A stretch of 13,692 nucleotides of DNA. Origin: JBLYYQ01 sp048550035. GTDB lineage: Bacteria; Nitrospinota_A; UBA7883; JBLYYQ01. The notes under the pieces are model-generated. The model saw only the letters and a list, made by a program, of their open reading frames with translations. It was not told where the DNA came from and did no database searches. The stretch lies in contig JBLYYQ010000119.1 in NCBI GenBank assembly GCA_048550035.1, positions 1 to 13,692 on the forward strand. The letters run 5' to 3'. How positions within the stretch are numbered: the first letter of the stretch is position 1; each line of letters begins with the position of its first letter. Of this stretch, positions 8,029 to 13,676 are shown one piece after another. The position numbers were made by a program, and so were the translations under genes.

Positions 8029-8415
8029 CTATCCTTCTTTGACCAGAGCAACTGCAAACGCCATTGCCATAGTTTTATCATGGCTTAACGATAGATCCAG
8101 TGAGACTATCCCAAGCAGATCAGCCTCACATTCTGCAGCTCCACTTAAGAGATAGTAAGGTCGACCGGTCGATCTGTTGAGGATAGAGATATCTCTAAGG
8201 GGGATTGACCAGAGGCCCTTGCCGATCAGTTTCATAAATGCTTCTTTGGCCGCAAACCTAGCTGCAAGCGATAAAATTGTTGCAGGCTTTGTCAGTAGTC
8301 TCTCTAGCTCAACTTTGCTAAAAACCCGTTCCTTAAAGCGCTCCCTATACTTTGCTAAACTTCGCTCAAAGCGTGCAATAGTAACAATATCAGCCCCAGA
8401 TCGAATAGTAAACAT
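8029..8415 (-). CDS. acpS: Holo-[acyl-carrier-protein] synthase
   Basis: Transfers the 4'-phosphopantetheine arm of CoA to the serine of apo-ACP, activating it for fatty-acid synthesis (cytosol, Mg-dependent). It is 128 residues, the normal AcpS size. Diagnostic motifs are GADIVTIARFE near the N-terminus (Mg ligand D9), RFAAKEAFMKLIGKG at 53-67 (E58 being the second metal ligand) and LSLSHDKTMAMAFAVA at 108-123. The ATG at 8415 is the natural start. It has no strong Shine-Dalgarno (AAGG lies about 14 nt upstream). It begins 30 nt after the 3' end of tRNA-Pro on the same strand, so it is probably read from the tRNA promoter. Its stop is 3 bp from the convergent kinase stop. The usual pdxJ/recO/era neighbours are absent here. 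Confidence 0.95.
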   Translation of the reverse strand: MFTIRSGADIVTIARFERSLAKYRERFKERVFSKVELERLLTKPATILSLAARFAAKEAFMKLIGKGLWSIPLRDISILNRSTGRPYYLLSGAAECEADLLGIVSLDLSLSHDKTMAMAFAVALVKEG

Positions 8416-8445
8416 CTTAAGATTACCAACCTTAAAGAGTTAAAA

Positions 8446-8523
8446 TGGTCGGAGCGGAGGGATTCGAACCCCCGACCCACGGCTCCCAAAGCCGTTGCGC
8501 TAGCCAGGCTGCGCTACGCTCCG
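8446..8523 (-). tRNA. tRNA-Pro (anticodon TGG)
   Basis: The minus strand folds as a complete cloverleaf. Acceptor CGGAGCG pairs with CGCTCCG. The D arm is GCGC-loop-GCGC. The anticodon stem ACGGC/GCCGT encloses loop TTTGGGA, giving anticodon TGG. The T arm is GGGGG-TTCGAAT-CCCTC with one G-U pair. The discriminator is A and the terminal CCA is encoded (78 nt including CCA). TGG reads CCA/CCG and, with wobble modification, other proline codons. It lies 30 nt upstream of acpS on the same strand. Confidence 0.97.
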
Positions 8524-8534
8524 ATCTCTTTTTA

Positions 8535-8543
8535 TGTATATCA
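8535..8543 (-). promoter_or_regulatory. Candidate extended -10 promoter of tRNA-Pro/acpS
   Basis: The minus strand reads TGATATACA, an extended -10 (TGn plus TATACA, 4 of 6). It lies 12 nt upstream of the mature tRNA 5' end, the right distance for a start point a few bases before the tRNA. The -35 region is poor. It would also serve acpS by read-through. Confidence 0.35.
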
Positions 8544-8621
8544 GTCTAAAATATAAATTACTACTATTTTTTTCACTAATAGAGTTTACCTATCATAAAG
8601 AACAGTCTCTAAGTTGCTTAT

Positions 8622-8657
8622 TTGACATTTGGCAATATCATCCATAGTTTATATATA
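8622..8657 (+). promoter_or_regulatory. Candidate sigma-70 promoter of the FN3-domain protein gene
   Basis: TTGGCA (8629-8634; 5 of 6) lies 17 nt before TATATA (8652-8657; 4 of 6), with a predicted start near 8664. A perfect -35, TTGACA at 8622-8627, is also present but pairs only with a poor -10 (TAGTTT, 8645-8650). A start near 8664 would place the in-frame TTG at 8661 outside the transcript and favours the ATG at 8685. Confidence 0.4.
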
Positions 8658-8684
8658 TGATTGAAATCGTATCTTAGCTGCTTT

Positions 8685-9134
8685 ATGAAACATATAGTCA
8701 ATATTCTATTATTTCTTAGCCTCAGTAGCCTTAATATAGTCTGCCTTGCTCATGAGAGTGATCTTAGCAGTGATTCTGAATTAGAGACAGACTTCATAGA
8801 GCTAGCTCCAGAATATGTCATATATAGAGTAGAAGAAGATAGTAATATAATAATTCATTGGGGTGAAGTTGCAGATAGTCATCAGTATAATATTTATGAG
8901 CGCAGAGATGGTGTTAACAAAATCATCGCTATGTCTAGTGAATGGACATTGGTCAAGTCGACGAACCTTTTATCAGCCAGCATTGAGCGTCGAAGTAATT
9001 TCAAATATGGAGTCACTGCGATTGATATCAATAGCAATGAAAGCCCTAAAGTTATGGCACGCTTTGATTCACTAAACTGTATCGATATACTAGATGAGCA
9101 AGAGAAAAAAGATTGTATTAATTGGAATCGTTAA
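8685..9134 (+). CDS. Small exported protein with fibronectin type III-like domain
   Basis: A 149-residue protein with a typical Sec signal peptide (K2, hydrophobic 4-20, likely cleavage after A22 in VCLA-HES). The mature part at about 42-128 resembles a fibronectin-III fold: a W in the B strand (IIIHWGEV), then YNIYERRDG, then YGVTAIDINSNES, the usual end of FN3 domains. Two cysteines after the fold (C132, C144) could form a disulfide after export. It is not a lipoprotein, since C20 lacks a proper lipobox. The ATG at 8685 puts the signal peptide at the very N-terminus. A TTG at 8661 would add eight residues. Neither start has a Shine-Dalgarno. Its end overlaps dinB tail-to-tail by 17 bp. It is probably periplasmic or secreted, and its partner is unknown. 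Confidence 0.72.
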   Translation: MKHIVNILLFLSLSSLNIVCLAHESDLSSDSELETDFIELAPEYVIYRVEEDSNIIIHWGEVADSHQYNIYERRDGVNKIIAMSSEWTLVKSTNLLSASIERRSNFKYGVTAIDINSNESPKVMARFDSLNCIDILDEQEKKDCINWNR

Positions 9135-10308
9135 TGTATCGAAGCGATCTAGCTTTTAAGATGGAGTTAAATCCATAGTTTTCTTTGATAGCGTTCAAGC
9201 TAGAGCCTAATGCATCTTCTTTTAAATTTTTCTCTTGATCAAAAAGTGATTGTTGAAATCCTAAATGGCTAAATTTTGAAGCAGTCAGACCTATAAGGCG
9301 GATAGCACCTTTTCTATTAGCTAGAAGATTCGTTAAAAGAGGCAGTGATATTTGATAGATTGGCAAACTCTCCGCTATTGGCTCATCTAACTTTTTCGAA
9401 ACTGTTACAGTATCAAAATTGCTATACCTCACCTTTAATGTCAACGAGTTCAAAGCAAAGTTGAGTTTATTTACCCTAAAGCTTATATGTTCTGCTAAAT
9501 ATGATAATGCAGATTTTAAAAACTCTATATCTGTAATATCAACTCGAAATGTTTTCTCTTTCCCAATCGATTTAACTATATGGGCTTTAATATTAAATGG
9601 CTGATTCATATCTTCTAATCGGGCTGATCTGAGTAGCTTTGCTCCATACTCTCCTAACGCTGATCCCAATTCTGATTGAGAAGTAGCAGTCAAGTCAGCT
9701 ATCGTGTTGATATTTAATTTTGCTAGCTTTGCTACTGTTGATGGTCCAACGCCTGGAATAAACTTAACCGGCAGCCTCGAAAGAAATTTATCCTCTTTTC
9801 CTCTTATTATATAGAGTATTCCTGCAGGTTTTGCTAGTTTTGATCCTATTTTTGCCAGCATTCTCGTAGATCCTATCCCGATTGAAGATGGAAGTCCAAC
9901 CTCATCTTCCACTGCTAACATAATCAGTTTTGCAATTTGCAACGGATCTCTTTTATGAACTAGTTGACAGCCTGTTAAATCTAGATACGCCTCATCAATC
10001 CCAGCCATCTGAACCGCCGGAGTAAATCGTAATAAGATTTCAAACACTCTATCTGAATACTCTCTATAGATCCTATAATCATTGGTAACGCAGCAAGCTT
10101 TGGGAATAAGTTTTAAAGCTTTCACAACAGACATCCCTGATCGGACTCCAAATCTTCTTGCCTCATATGATGCCGATGAGACTACTCCACGATCTGTGCT
10201 GGCAGATCCAACTATCACTGGCATACCAATTAAGGAGCTATTTTGCAACCTGGCAACAGAAACAAAAAAAGAGTCAAGATCAAAATGGATAATTATCTTT
10301 TCTCGCAT
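9118..10308 (-). CDS. dinB: DNA polymerase IV (Y-family translesion polymerase)
   Basis: An error-prone translesion polymerase of 396 residues. The catalytic core is intact: HFDLDSFF at 8-15 (metal ligand D10; F15 at the steric-gate position that excludes rNTPs), SYEARRFGVRSGM at 47-59, YREYSDRV at 81-88 and GIDEAYLDL at 103-111 (catalytic D105, E106). GIGSTRMLAKIGSKLAKPAG (144-163) and the helix-hairpin-helix IPGVGPSTVAKL (184-195) follow. The little-finger domain follows, then a QxxLF sliding-clamp motif (QQSLF, 352-356). The ATG at 10308 directly precedes the palm strand, with a weak Shine-Dalgarno. It lies 130 bp after cvpA on the same strand. No E. coli-type LexA box (CTGT-N8-ACAG) is visible, so SOS control is not shown. 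No imuB-like divergence is seen. Confidence 0.95.
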   Translation of the reverse strand: MREKIIIHFDLDSFFVSVARLQNSSLIGMPVIVGSASTDRGVVSSASYEARRFGVRSGMSVVKALKLIPKACCVTNDYRIYREYSDRVFEILLRFTPAVQMAGIDEAYLDLTGCQLVHKRDPLQIAKLIMLAVEDEVGLPSSIGIGSTRMLAKIGSKLAKPAGILYIIRGKEDKFLSRLPVKFIPGVGPSTVAKLAKLNINTIADLTATSQSELGSALGEYGAKLLRSARLEDMNQPFNIKAHIVKSIGKEKTFRVDITDIEFLKSALSYLAEHISFRVNKLNFALNSLTLKVRYSNFDTVTVSKKLDEPIAESLPIYQISLPLLTNLLANRKGAIRLIGLTASKFSHLGFQQSLFDQEKNLKEDALGSSLNAIKENYGFNSILKARSLRYINDSN

Positions 10309-10364
10309 TGGTACAGTTTTCTTTATTTATTAACACTACTTTAGATCTGAGCAACTTTAGGGCA

Positions 10365-10447
10365 AAGCAGTAGTTGTTTTTCGATCAACTCTATAAATTA
10401 GAGTAAGGTAAAAAGATCGAATAAGAAGGCAATGACAACTACTGCTT
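10365..10447. repeat. Nested inverted repeat spanning the cvpA stop codon and 3' flank
   Basis: AAGCAGTAGTTGT (10365-10377) is the exact 13-base reverse complement of 10435-10447. Inside, TCGATC (10381-10386) pairs with GATCGA (10415-10420). Inside that, ACTCTA (10388-10393) and TAGAGT (10399-10404) form a hairpin with loop TAAAT. The right outer arm covers the last two cvpA codons and its stop. No T run follows on either strand, so it is not a classic intrinsic terminator. Confidence 0.7.
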
Positions 10448-11380
10448 CACTCTTAGCTTCTTTAATGTATCCATCCCCTTTTGATACAATGCAGGAGCAC
10501 CTGATCTATTATCAAGCTTTTCACTATCTCCTTCTGCTACACCGATGTCAAGATTGTCATCGGTAGGTTTCGACTCGATTTCAGAGGTAAGATCCTTGCT
10601 TAGGCTTCGCTTCTCTTTCTCTAGATCCTTGTTAAATTTCTCTAGGTCATCCTTAAAGCCATCGTCAAAGGTATCAATCTTCTGCTCACTCTTCTTGAGT
10701 TTATCTTTAACCTTATCTACCTTATCTTTAGTACGGTCAATCTCTTTGTTAACCTTCTTCTTGGCACGGTTTATTTCAGCTTCAGCCTTTTCTTTAGTAC
10801 GCTCAATCTCCTGCTTAGCTTTCTCTTTAAGGCCATCGAGATTAAAATCTTTGAATTTGGCATATATACTGTAAAGCTCTTCAATCTTTAAGACACCATC
10901 CCTAATATCTTTTGTGAATTGTGGCACCATATATTCAAATAAGATATTACTCCCTTGAATGATATAGCCTGCGCTAAAAGAGCTTTGAGTTAGATTGGTT
11001 GCAATCCGAGTTGAAACTACTGCAGGATAAGCTAATATCATCATAATTGTGATCGCTTTGATTGCTCCTACTAGGCCTGCTAAGATTCTTGATAATTTAT
11101 TGAGACGGTATTCCTCTGGAACATACCGTCCGGCAACTACCCCAATAGCTAAAACAGATATTATGGTTACAGAGTATATTACTAAAAATGCAACCACCCA
11201 TCTAAGAAAATCAAGCTTTATTGAATCGATTAACAGCTCTGCAACAATATAATTATATGAACTAGCAAAAAACAGTCCTAAGCCGATACCTGCTACTGAA
11301 AATAACTCAATAGTAAGTCCACGCAACATCGCCCATAAGATTGCTGAAACTATACAAAAAATAATAACAATATCTAGCAT
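10439..11380 (-). CDS. CvpA-family membrane protein with long hendecad-repeat C-terminal tail
   Basis: The N-terminal 150 residues match the CvpA family (colicin V production / envelope homeostasis). There are four hydrophobic segments (about 1-18, 22-40, 60-84, 99-122), with the usual MLDIVIIFCIV start and WAMLRGL loop. The C-terminal half (about 155-313) is highly charged and probably cytosolic. Residues 187-230 are four 11-residue repeats, each opening with K and rich in K/E/I/V (KAKQEIERTKE and variants), predicted as a long helix or hendecad coiled coil. Typical CvpA proteins are about 160-200 residues, so the tail (total 313) is an elaboration. It starts 16 nt after the TPR gene. AAGGAG overlaps that gene's stop but sits 12 nt from the ATG, a long spacing. 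Third gene of the PHP-TPR-CvpA operon. The function of CvpA homologues is poorly defined. Confidence 0.85.
   Translation of the reverse strand: MLDIVIIFCIVSAILWAMLRGLTIELFSVAGIGLGLFFASSYNYIVAELLIDSIKLDFLRWVVAFLVIYSVTIISVLAIGVVAGRYVPEEYRLNKLSRILAGLVGAIKAITIMMILAYPAVVSTRIATNLTQSSFSAGYIIQGSNILFEYMVPQFTKDIRDGVLKIEELYSIYAKFKDFNLDGLKEKAKQEIERTKEKAEAEINRAKKKVNKEIDRTKDKVDKVKDKLKKSEQKIDTFDDGFKDDLEKFNKDLEKEKRSLSKDLTSEIESKPTDDNLDIGVAEGDSEKLDNRSGAPALYQKGMDTLKKLRVKQ
10691..10822 (-). repeat. Four 33-bp degenerate tandem repeats within the cvpA-family gene
   Basis: Four consecutive 33-nt units encode the 11-residue repeats of residues 187-230. DNA identity is partial: units 1 and 3 share AGTACG-TCAATCTC blocks on the plus strand. 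This suggests old tandem duplication followed by divergence under selection for the helix pattern. Confidence 0.75.
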
Positions 11381-11396
11381 CTCTATCTAACGCTCC

Positions 11397-12146
11397 TTAT
11401 TCAACCTGCTCTTCAGTTTGAGCTGGCTGTAGATTCATACTATTCTTTAACATCTTATTAAATTCTGAACTTGTAACTATCTTTGCTAACGAATCTTTAT
11501 CAATTGAGATATATTCATTGATTTGACCATCTTTTATAGAGGCAAAGGGGATACCCTCGCTTTGATCTTGCATTGATGCTAACGCTATTGATTTATAATA
11601 CGAAACAAGATCAGATGGTATGAATGTATGAAAGCTCTCTAGCTGTCGATAGCTATCGATTGCATCATCAAACTCTCCACTGCTCATATATATATTGGCT
11701 AGCCGAAAAAGAGCCAATGAATGCAATGCTGACCCATTTACTAAATCGATACTCTTTTTATAAGCTCTGGTTGCATCATCATAGCGACTCTGAGCATGAT
11801 AAATAGTTGCAAGTTCAAATAGCGCTTCAGCTTTGATCTGGTTATTGCTAGATTCATTGATAACACGATTTAATGATTCGACATGTAGTTTGATATCACT
11901 TTCCGATTCGATATCATTTGGGATTGAGATTACTGCGTTATAAAGATTTATATTAGCTTTCTTAAAGCTTGCACTCCTATAATAACTATACCCACCGATT
12001 GCGGCTGCTAGCAGACTCAAAACCACTACAGAGATCAGAATCTTAGGGAGATATTCTACTACCTTATTTTGTACATCAGAAATTTCAACTTCTGGAATCA
12101 CTCCATAGCTACTTTTTTTCTTCTTTATCTGATTGTAAAGACTCAT
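11397..12146 (-). CDS. Membrane-anchored TPR protein (YfgM-like topology)
   Basis: A 249-residue protein with a basic cytosolic N-terminus (KKKK near residue 8) and one transmembrane segment at about 35-54 (LPKILISVVVLSLLAAAIGG). The domain beyond it contains TPR helices at about 106-137 (FELATIYHAQSRYDDATRAY) and 143-175 (LFRLANIYMSSGEFDDAIDSY). The positive-inside rule places the TPRs in the periplasm. The topology resembles YfgM, the SecYEG-associated periplasmic TPR factor, but the resemblance is architectural and I do not claim orthology. The start is 5 nt after the PHP gene stop and the end is 16 nt before cvpA, so it is the middle gene of a tight operon. The C-terminal 60 residues have no recognisable motif. 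Confidence 0.82.
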   Translation of the reverse strand: MSLYNQIKKKKSSYGVIPEVEISDVQNKVVEYLPKILISVVVLSLLAAAIGGYSYYRSASFKKANINLYNAVISIPNDIESESDIKLHVESLNRVINESSNNQIKAEALFELATIYHAQSRYDDATRAYKKSIDLVNGSALHSLALFRLANIYMSSGEFDDAIDSYRQLESFHTFIPSDLVSYYKSIALASMQDQSEGIPFASIKDGQINEYISIDKDSLAKIVTSSEFNKMLKNSMNLQPAQTEEQVE

Positions 12147-12151
12147 AACAA

Positions 12152-12799
12152 TTAACCTAATATTTTTGAAACTAACTTCGAATTATTATTAAACATTACT
12201 TCAATGTTAGTATAGGACAAGCCTGCACCGATTGCCACCAATTTTGCCATTTCTTCAGTTATTAAATCAGACGGTTTATGTGTGTCTGTGGAGAAGTAAA
12301 GGTTGGCACCTGCTTTGGCTGCTACATTTGCAACATGACCGTTGCAGTAGCTATGTCCTCCTCGAGAAGTAATTTCAAGTCCCACATTATTTGTAGCAGC
12401 TAATCTAGCATCTTCAATATCTATAAGCCCAGGATGGGCTAAAATATCGACTTTAGCATCAATTGCTGCTCTATTAGTACCTTCCATAACAGGCTCTACA
12501 ATTGTCTCGCCATGAACTAAGATTAATCCGATTTGCATAGCACGCAACTTTGCAACTAACGATCCAATCAGAGCTGGCTCAACATGTGTAATCTCAACGC
12601 CAGCTATGACTCTAATCTTTCGATCTTTCATAGAGCCTGTAACTCTGATTATCCGCTCAGCAATAAAATCATAATTCGATATGTCAACATGATCTGTTAT
12701 CGCTATAGCCTTATACCCTATCGCTTCGGCTCGCCTCACTAGCTCTGACGGAAGCAACTCACCATCTGAAAAGAGAGTATGTGTATGTAAATCTATCAT
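12152..12799 (-). CDS. PHP-domain metal-dependent phosphatase (histidinol-phosphatase-like)
   Basis: A 215-residue stand-alone PHP hydrolase. All expected metal ligands are visible: H5 and H7 (DLHTHT), D12 (FSDG), H37 (TDH), E69 (GVE), H96 (VHGE), H122 (AHPG), and D172/H174 (STDTH). These would bind a two- or three-metal centre for phosphoester hydrolysis. The family includes histidinol phosphate phosphatase, nucleotide/oligoribonucleotide hydrolases and polymerase editing domains. This protein is shorter than typical HisK-type enzymes (about 260 aa) and has no his genes around it, so the substrate is open. The ATG at 12799 is supported by a purine-rich AGGAAGG about 7 nt upstream. First gene of the PHP-TPR-CvpA operon, with stop-to-start spacings of 5 and 16 nt. 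Divergent from the pilin across about 400 bp. Confidence 0.88.
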   Translation of the reverse strand: MIDLHTHTLFSDGELLPSELVRRAEAIGYKAIAITDHVDISNYDFIAERIIRVTGSMKDRKIRVIAGVEITHVEPALIGSLVAKLRAMQIGLILVHGETIVEPVMEGTNRAAIDAKVDILAHPGLIDIEDARLAATNNVGLEITSRGGHSYCNGHVANVAAKAGANLYFSTDTHKPSDLITEEMAKLVAIGAGLSYTNIEVMFNNNSKLVSKILG

Positions 12800-12980
12800 C
12801 GCAATCCTTCCTAGTCTAAAACCTGATTTGGCAATTCTAACAGCTAACTAGTAGCAATGATATATTTTTTACTAACTGACAATCTTTGGTCTACGAAAGT
12901 TAGCTAAACTACCATTCAGTTTGATATTTATCATATAAATCAAAGAGTTATCGAATAAAAAACAGGTAACAGTCAATGAC

Positions 12981-13022
12981 TGACATAAATTGTCACAAAA
13001 TCACAAAATAGTACTATTTTGT
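12981..13022. promoter_or_regulatory. Operator-like cluster of palindromes upstream of the pilin
   Basis: Three elements abut. TGACA-TAAAT-TGTCA spans 12981-12995. The 8-base unit TCACAAAA is repeated in tandem at 12993-13008. The perfect palindrome ACAAAATAGT/ACTATTTTGT spans 13003-13022. The block ends about 70 bp upstream of the pilin -35, a typical place for an activator or repressor site. Its regulator is not identifiable. Confidence 0.5.
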
Positions 13023-13094
13023 ACACGATTAATAGTTTACTAATTATTACTAGAAAAATTAAACATAGCAAAAACAGATATTTCCAGCTATTAC

Positions 13095-13123
13095 TTGAAT
13101 TGCTAGTCAGTATGGCATAGAAT
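13095..13123 (+). promoter_or_regulatory. Sigma-70-type promoter of the pilin gene
   Basis: TTGAAT (13095-13100; 4 of 6) is separated by exactly 17 nt from TAGAAT (13118-13123; 5 of 6). Transcription would start near 13130, giving a leader of about 75 nt. This is the best promoter match in the window. A sigma-54 site, as used by many pilA genes, fits less well here. Confidence 0.55.
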
Positions 13124-13149
13124 GTGGTGGTATTGTAAATTAATATTTC

Positions 13150-13172
13150 TGGTGAGGTATGGTATCTCGCCA
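13150..13172 (+). promoter_or_regulatory. Hairpin in the pilin mRNA leader
   Basis: TGGTGAG (13150-13156) pairs with CTCGCCA (13166-13172) over 7 bp with one G-U, around a 9-nt loop GTATGGTAT. It ends 16 nt before the Shine-Dalgarno (TGGAGG, 13189-13194), so it would leave the ribosome site free. Possible role: message stability. Confidence 0.4.
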
Positions 13173-13204
13173 ACACTTAATTATCTTATGGAGGATAAAA
13201 AATT

Positions 13205-13618
13205 ATGCTTATAAAGCGAAAAGGTGGTTTTACATTAATTGAGTTGTTGATAGTGGTAGCTATCATCGGAATTTTGGCAGCGATAGCATTGCCTCAGTTT
13301 GCAGCATATAGGCAAAAAGCGGTCTGTTCATCAATACAGAGTGATGTCCGTAACTTAGTGCTTGCGGAAGAAGCTGTCTTTGCAGAAACGGGAGCCTATA
13401 CAGCGACTATAGCGACTCTAACAGGTGGATATGGTTATCAGCAACCTTCCAATGCTAATTATGATGGAGCGAATGCTAATCGGCCTACACCTACTGTTAG
13501 CACAGCGGGCGTACTTACAATTACCCTAACATCTGCTAGATGTAGAGCTGGTACAGCGGCACAAAATAGGCTAGCATTAACCGCTCCTATAAATTATGCA
13601 TTAATAACTCCTGTTTAA
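13205..13618 (+). CDS. Type IV major pilin-like protein (prepilin)
   Basis: A 137-residue type IVa prepilin. The class III leader MLIKRKGG is cut after G8 by prepilin peptidase, leaving N-methylated F1 and the invariant E5 (FTLIELLIVVAIIG). Mature length is 129 residues. The N-terminal helix through PQFAAYRQKA follows the Geobacter PilA pattern, with F24, Y27, F51 and Y57 (mature numbering) kept and Tyr32 replaced by Val. The C-terminal head is longer than the about 61-residue Geobacter pilin, rich in Thr/Ala/Asn/Gly, with two cysteines (precursor C41, C113) that could form a disulfide. TGGAGG lies 10 nt before the ATG. It is preceded by its own promoter and followed by a strong hairpin. Whether it is the major pilin or a minor pseudopilin cannot be decided here; no pilus assembly genes are in the window. 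Confidence 0.93.
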   Translation: MLIKRKGGFTLIELLIVVAIIGILAAIALPQFAAYRQKAVCSSIQSDVRNLVLAEEAVFAETGAYTATIATLTGGYGYQQPSNANYDGANANRPTPTVSTAGVLTITLTSARCRAGTAAQNRLALTAPINYALITPV

Positions 13619-13649
13619 TAGCTCCTAGCTAAAGTTAGTTCTGCTACTG

Positions 13650-13676
13650 TAGTTAAGAGAGTCACTCTCTTAACTA
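13650..13676 (+). terminator. Strong hairpin downstream of the pilin gene, without U tract
   Basis: TAGTTAAGAGAGT (13650-13662) and ACTCTCTTAACTA (13664-13676) are perfectly complementary around one base, giving an 11-bp stem with a 5-nt loop in RNA. It starts 32 nt after the pilin stop. The bases after it (TGGTGATAG) are not T-rich, so it may be an mRNA-stabilising or attenuating structure instead of an intrinsic terminator. Confidence 0.45.

Larger units (their letters stand above)
12800..13204. other. Non-coding divergent intergenic region between the PHP operon and the pilin gene
   Basis: About 400 bp with no credible gene on either strand; it is very AT-rich. It holds an imperfect 25-bp palindrome at 12920-12944 (TTTGAT...ATCAAA, 10 of 12 arm pairs), TGACA-N5-TGTCA at 12981-12995, a tandem TCACAAAA pair at 12993-13008, a perfect 20-bp palindrome at 13003-13022, the pilin promoter and a leader hairpin. 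No convincing -35/-10 pair for the PHP operon stands out; TTGTCA and TATATC-like elements exist on the minus strand (12860-12890) at wrong spacing. Confidence 0.7.

Noticed and set aside
10306..10325. Possible LexA/SOS box upstream of dinB
   Set aside because: Only one CTGT half-site next to the ATG; no matching ACAG at the proper distance. Another lineage-specific LexA motif cannot be excluded.
13113..13127. Sigma-54-like site (TGGCA...TGG) before the pilin, as in Geobacter pilA
   Set aside because: The -12 element reads GG where GC is required, and the overlapping TTGAAT-17-TAGAAT sigma-70 match is better.
12973..13176. Minus-strand open frame of 67 codons with a hydrophobic stretch, antisense to the pilin leader
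   Set aside because: GTG start without Shine-Dalgarno, low-complexity AT-driven composition, and it covers the palindromes and pilin promoter; treated as non-coding.
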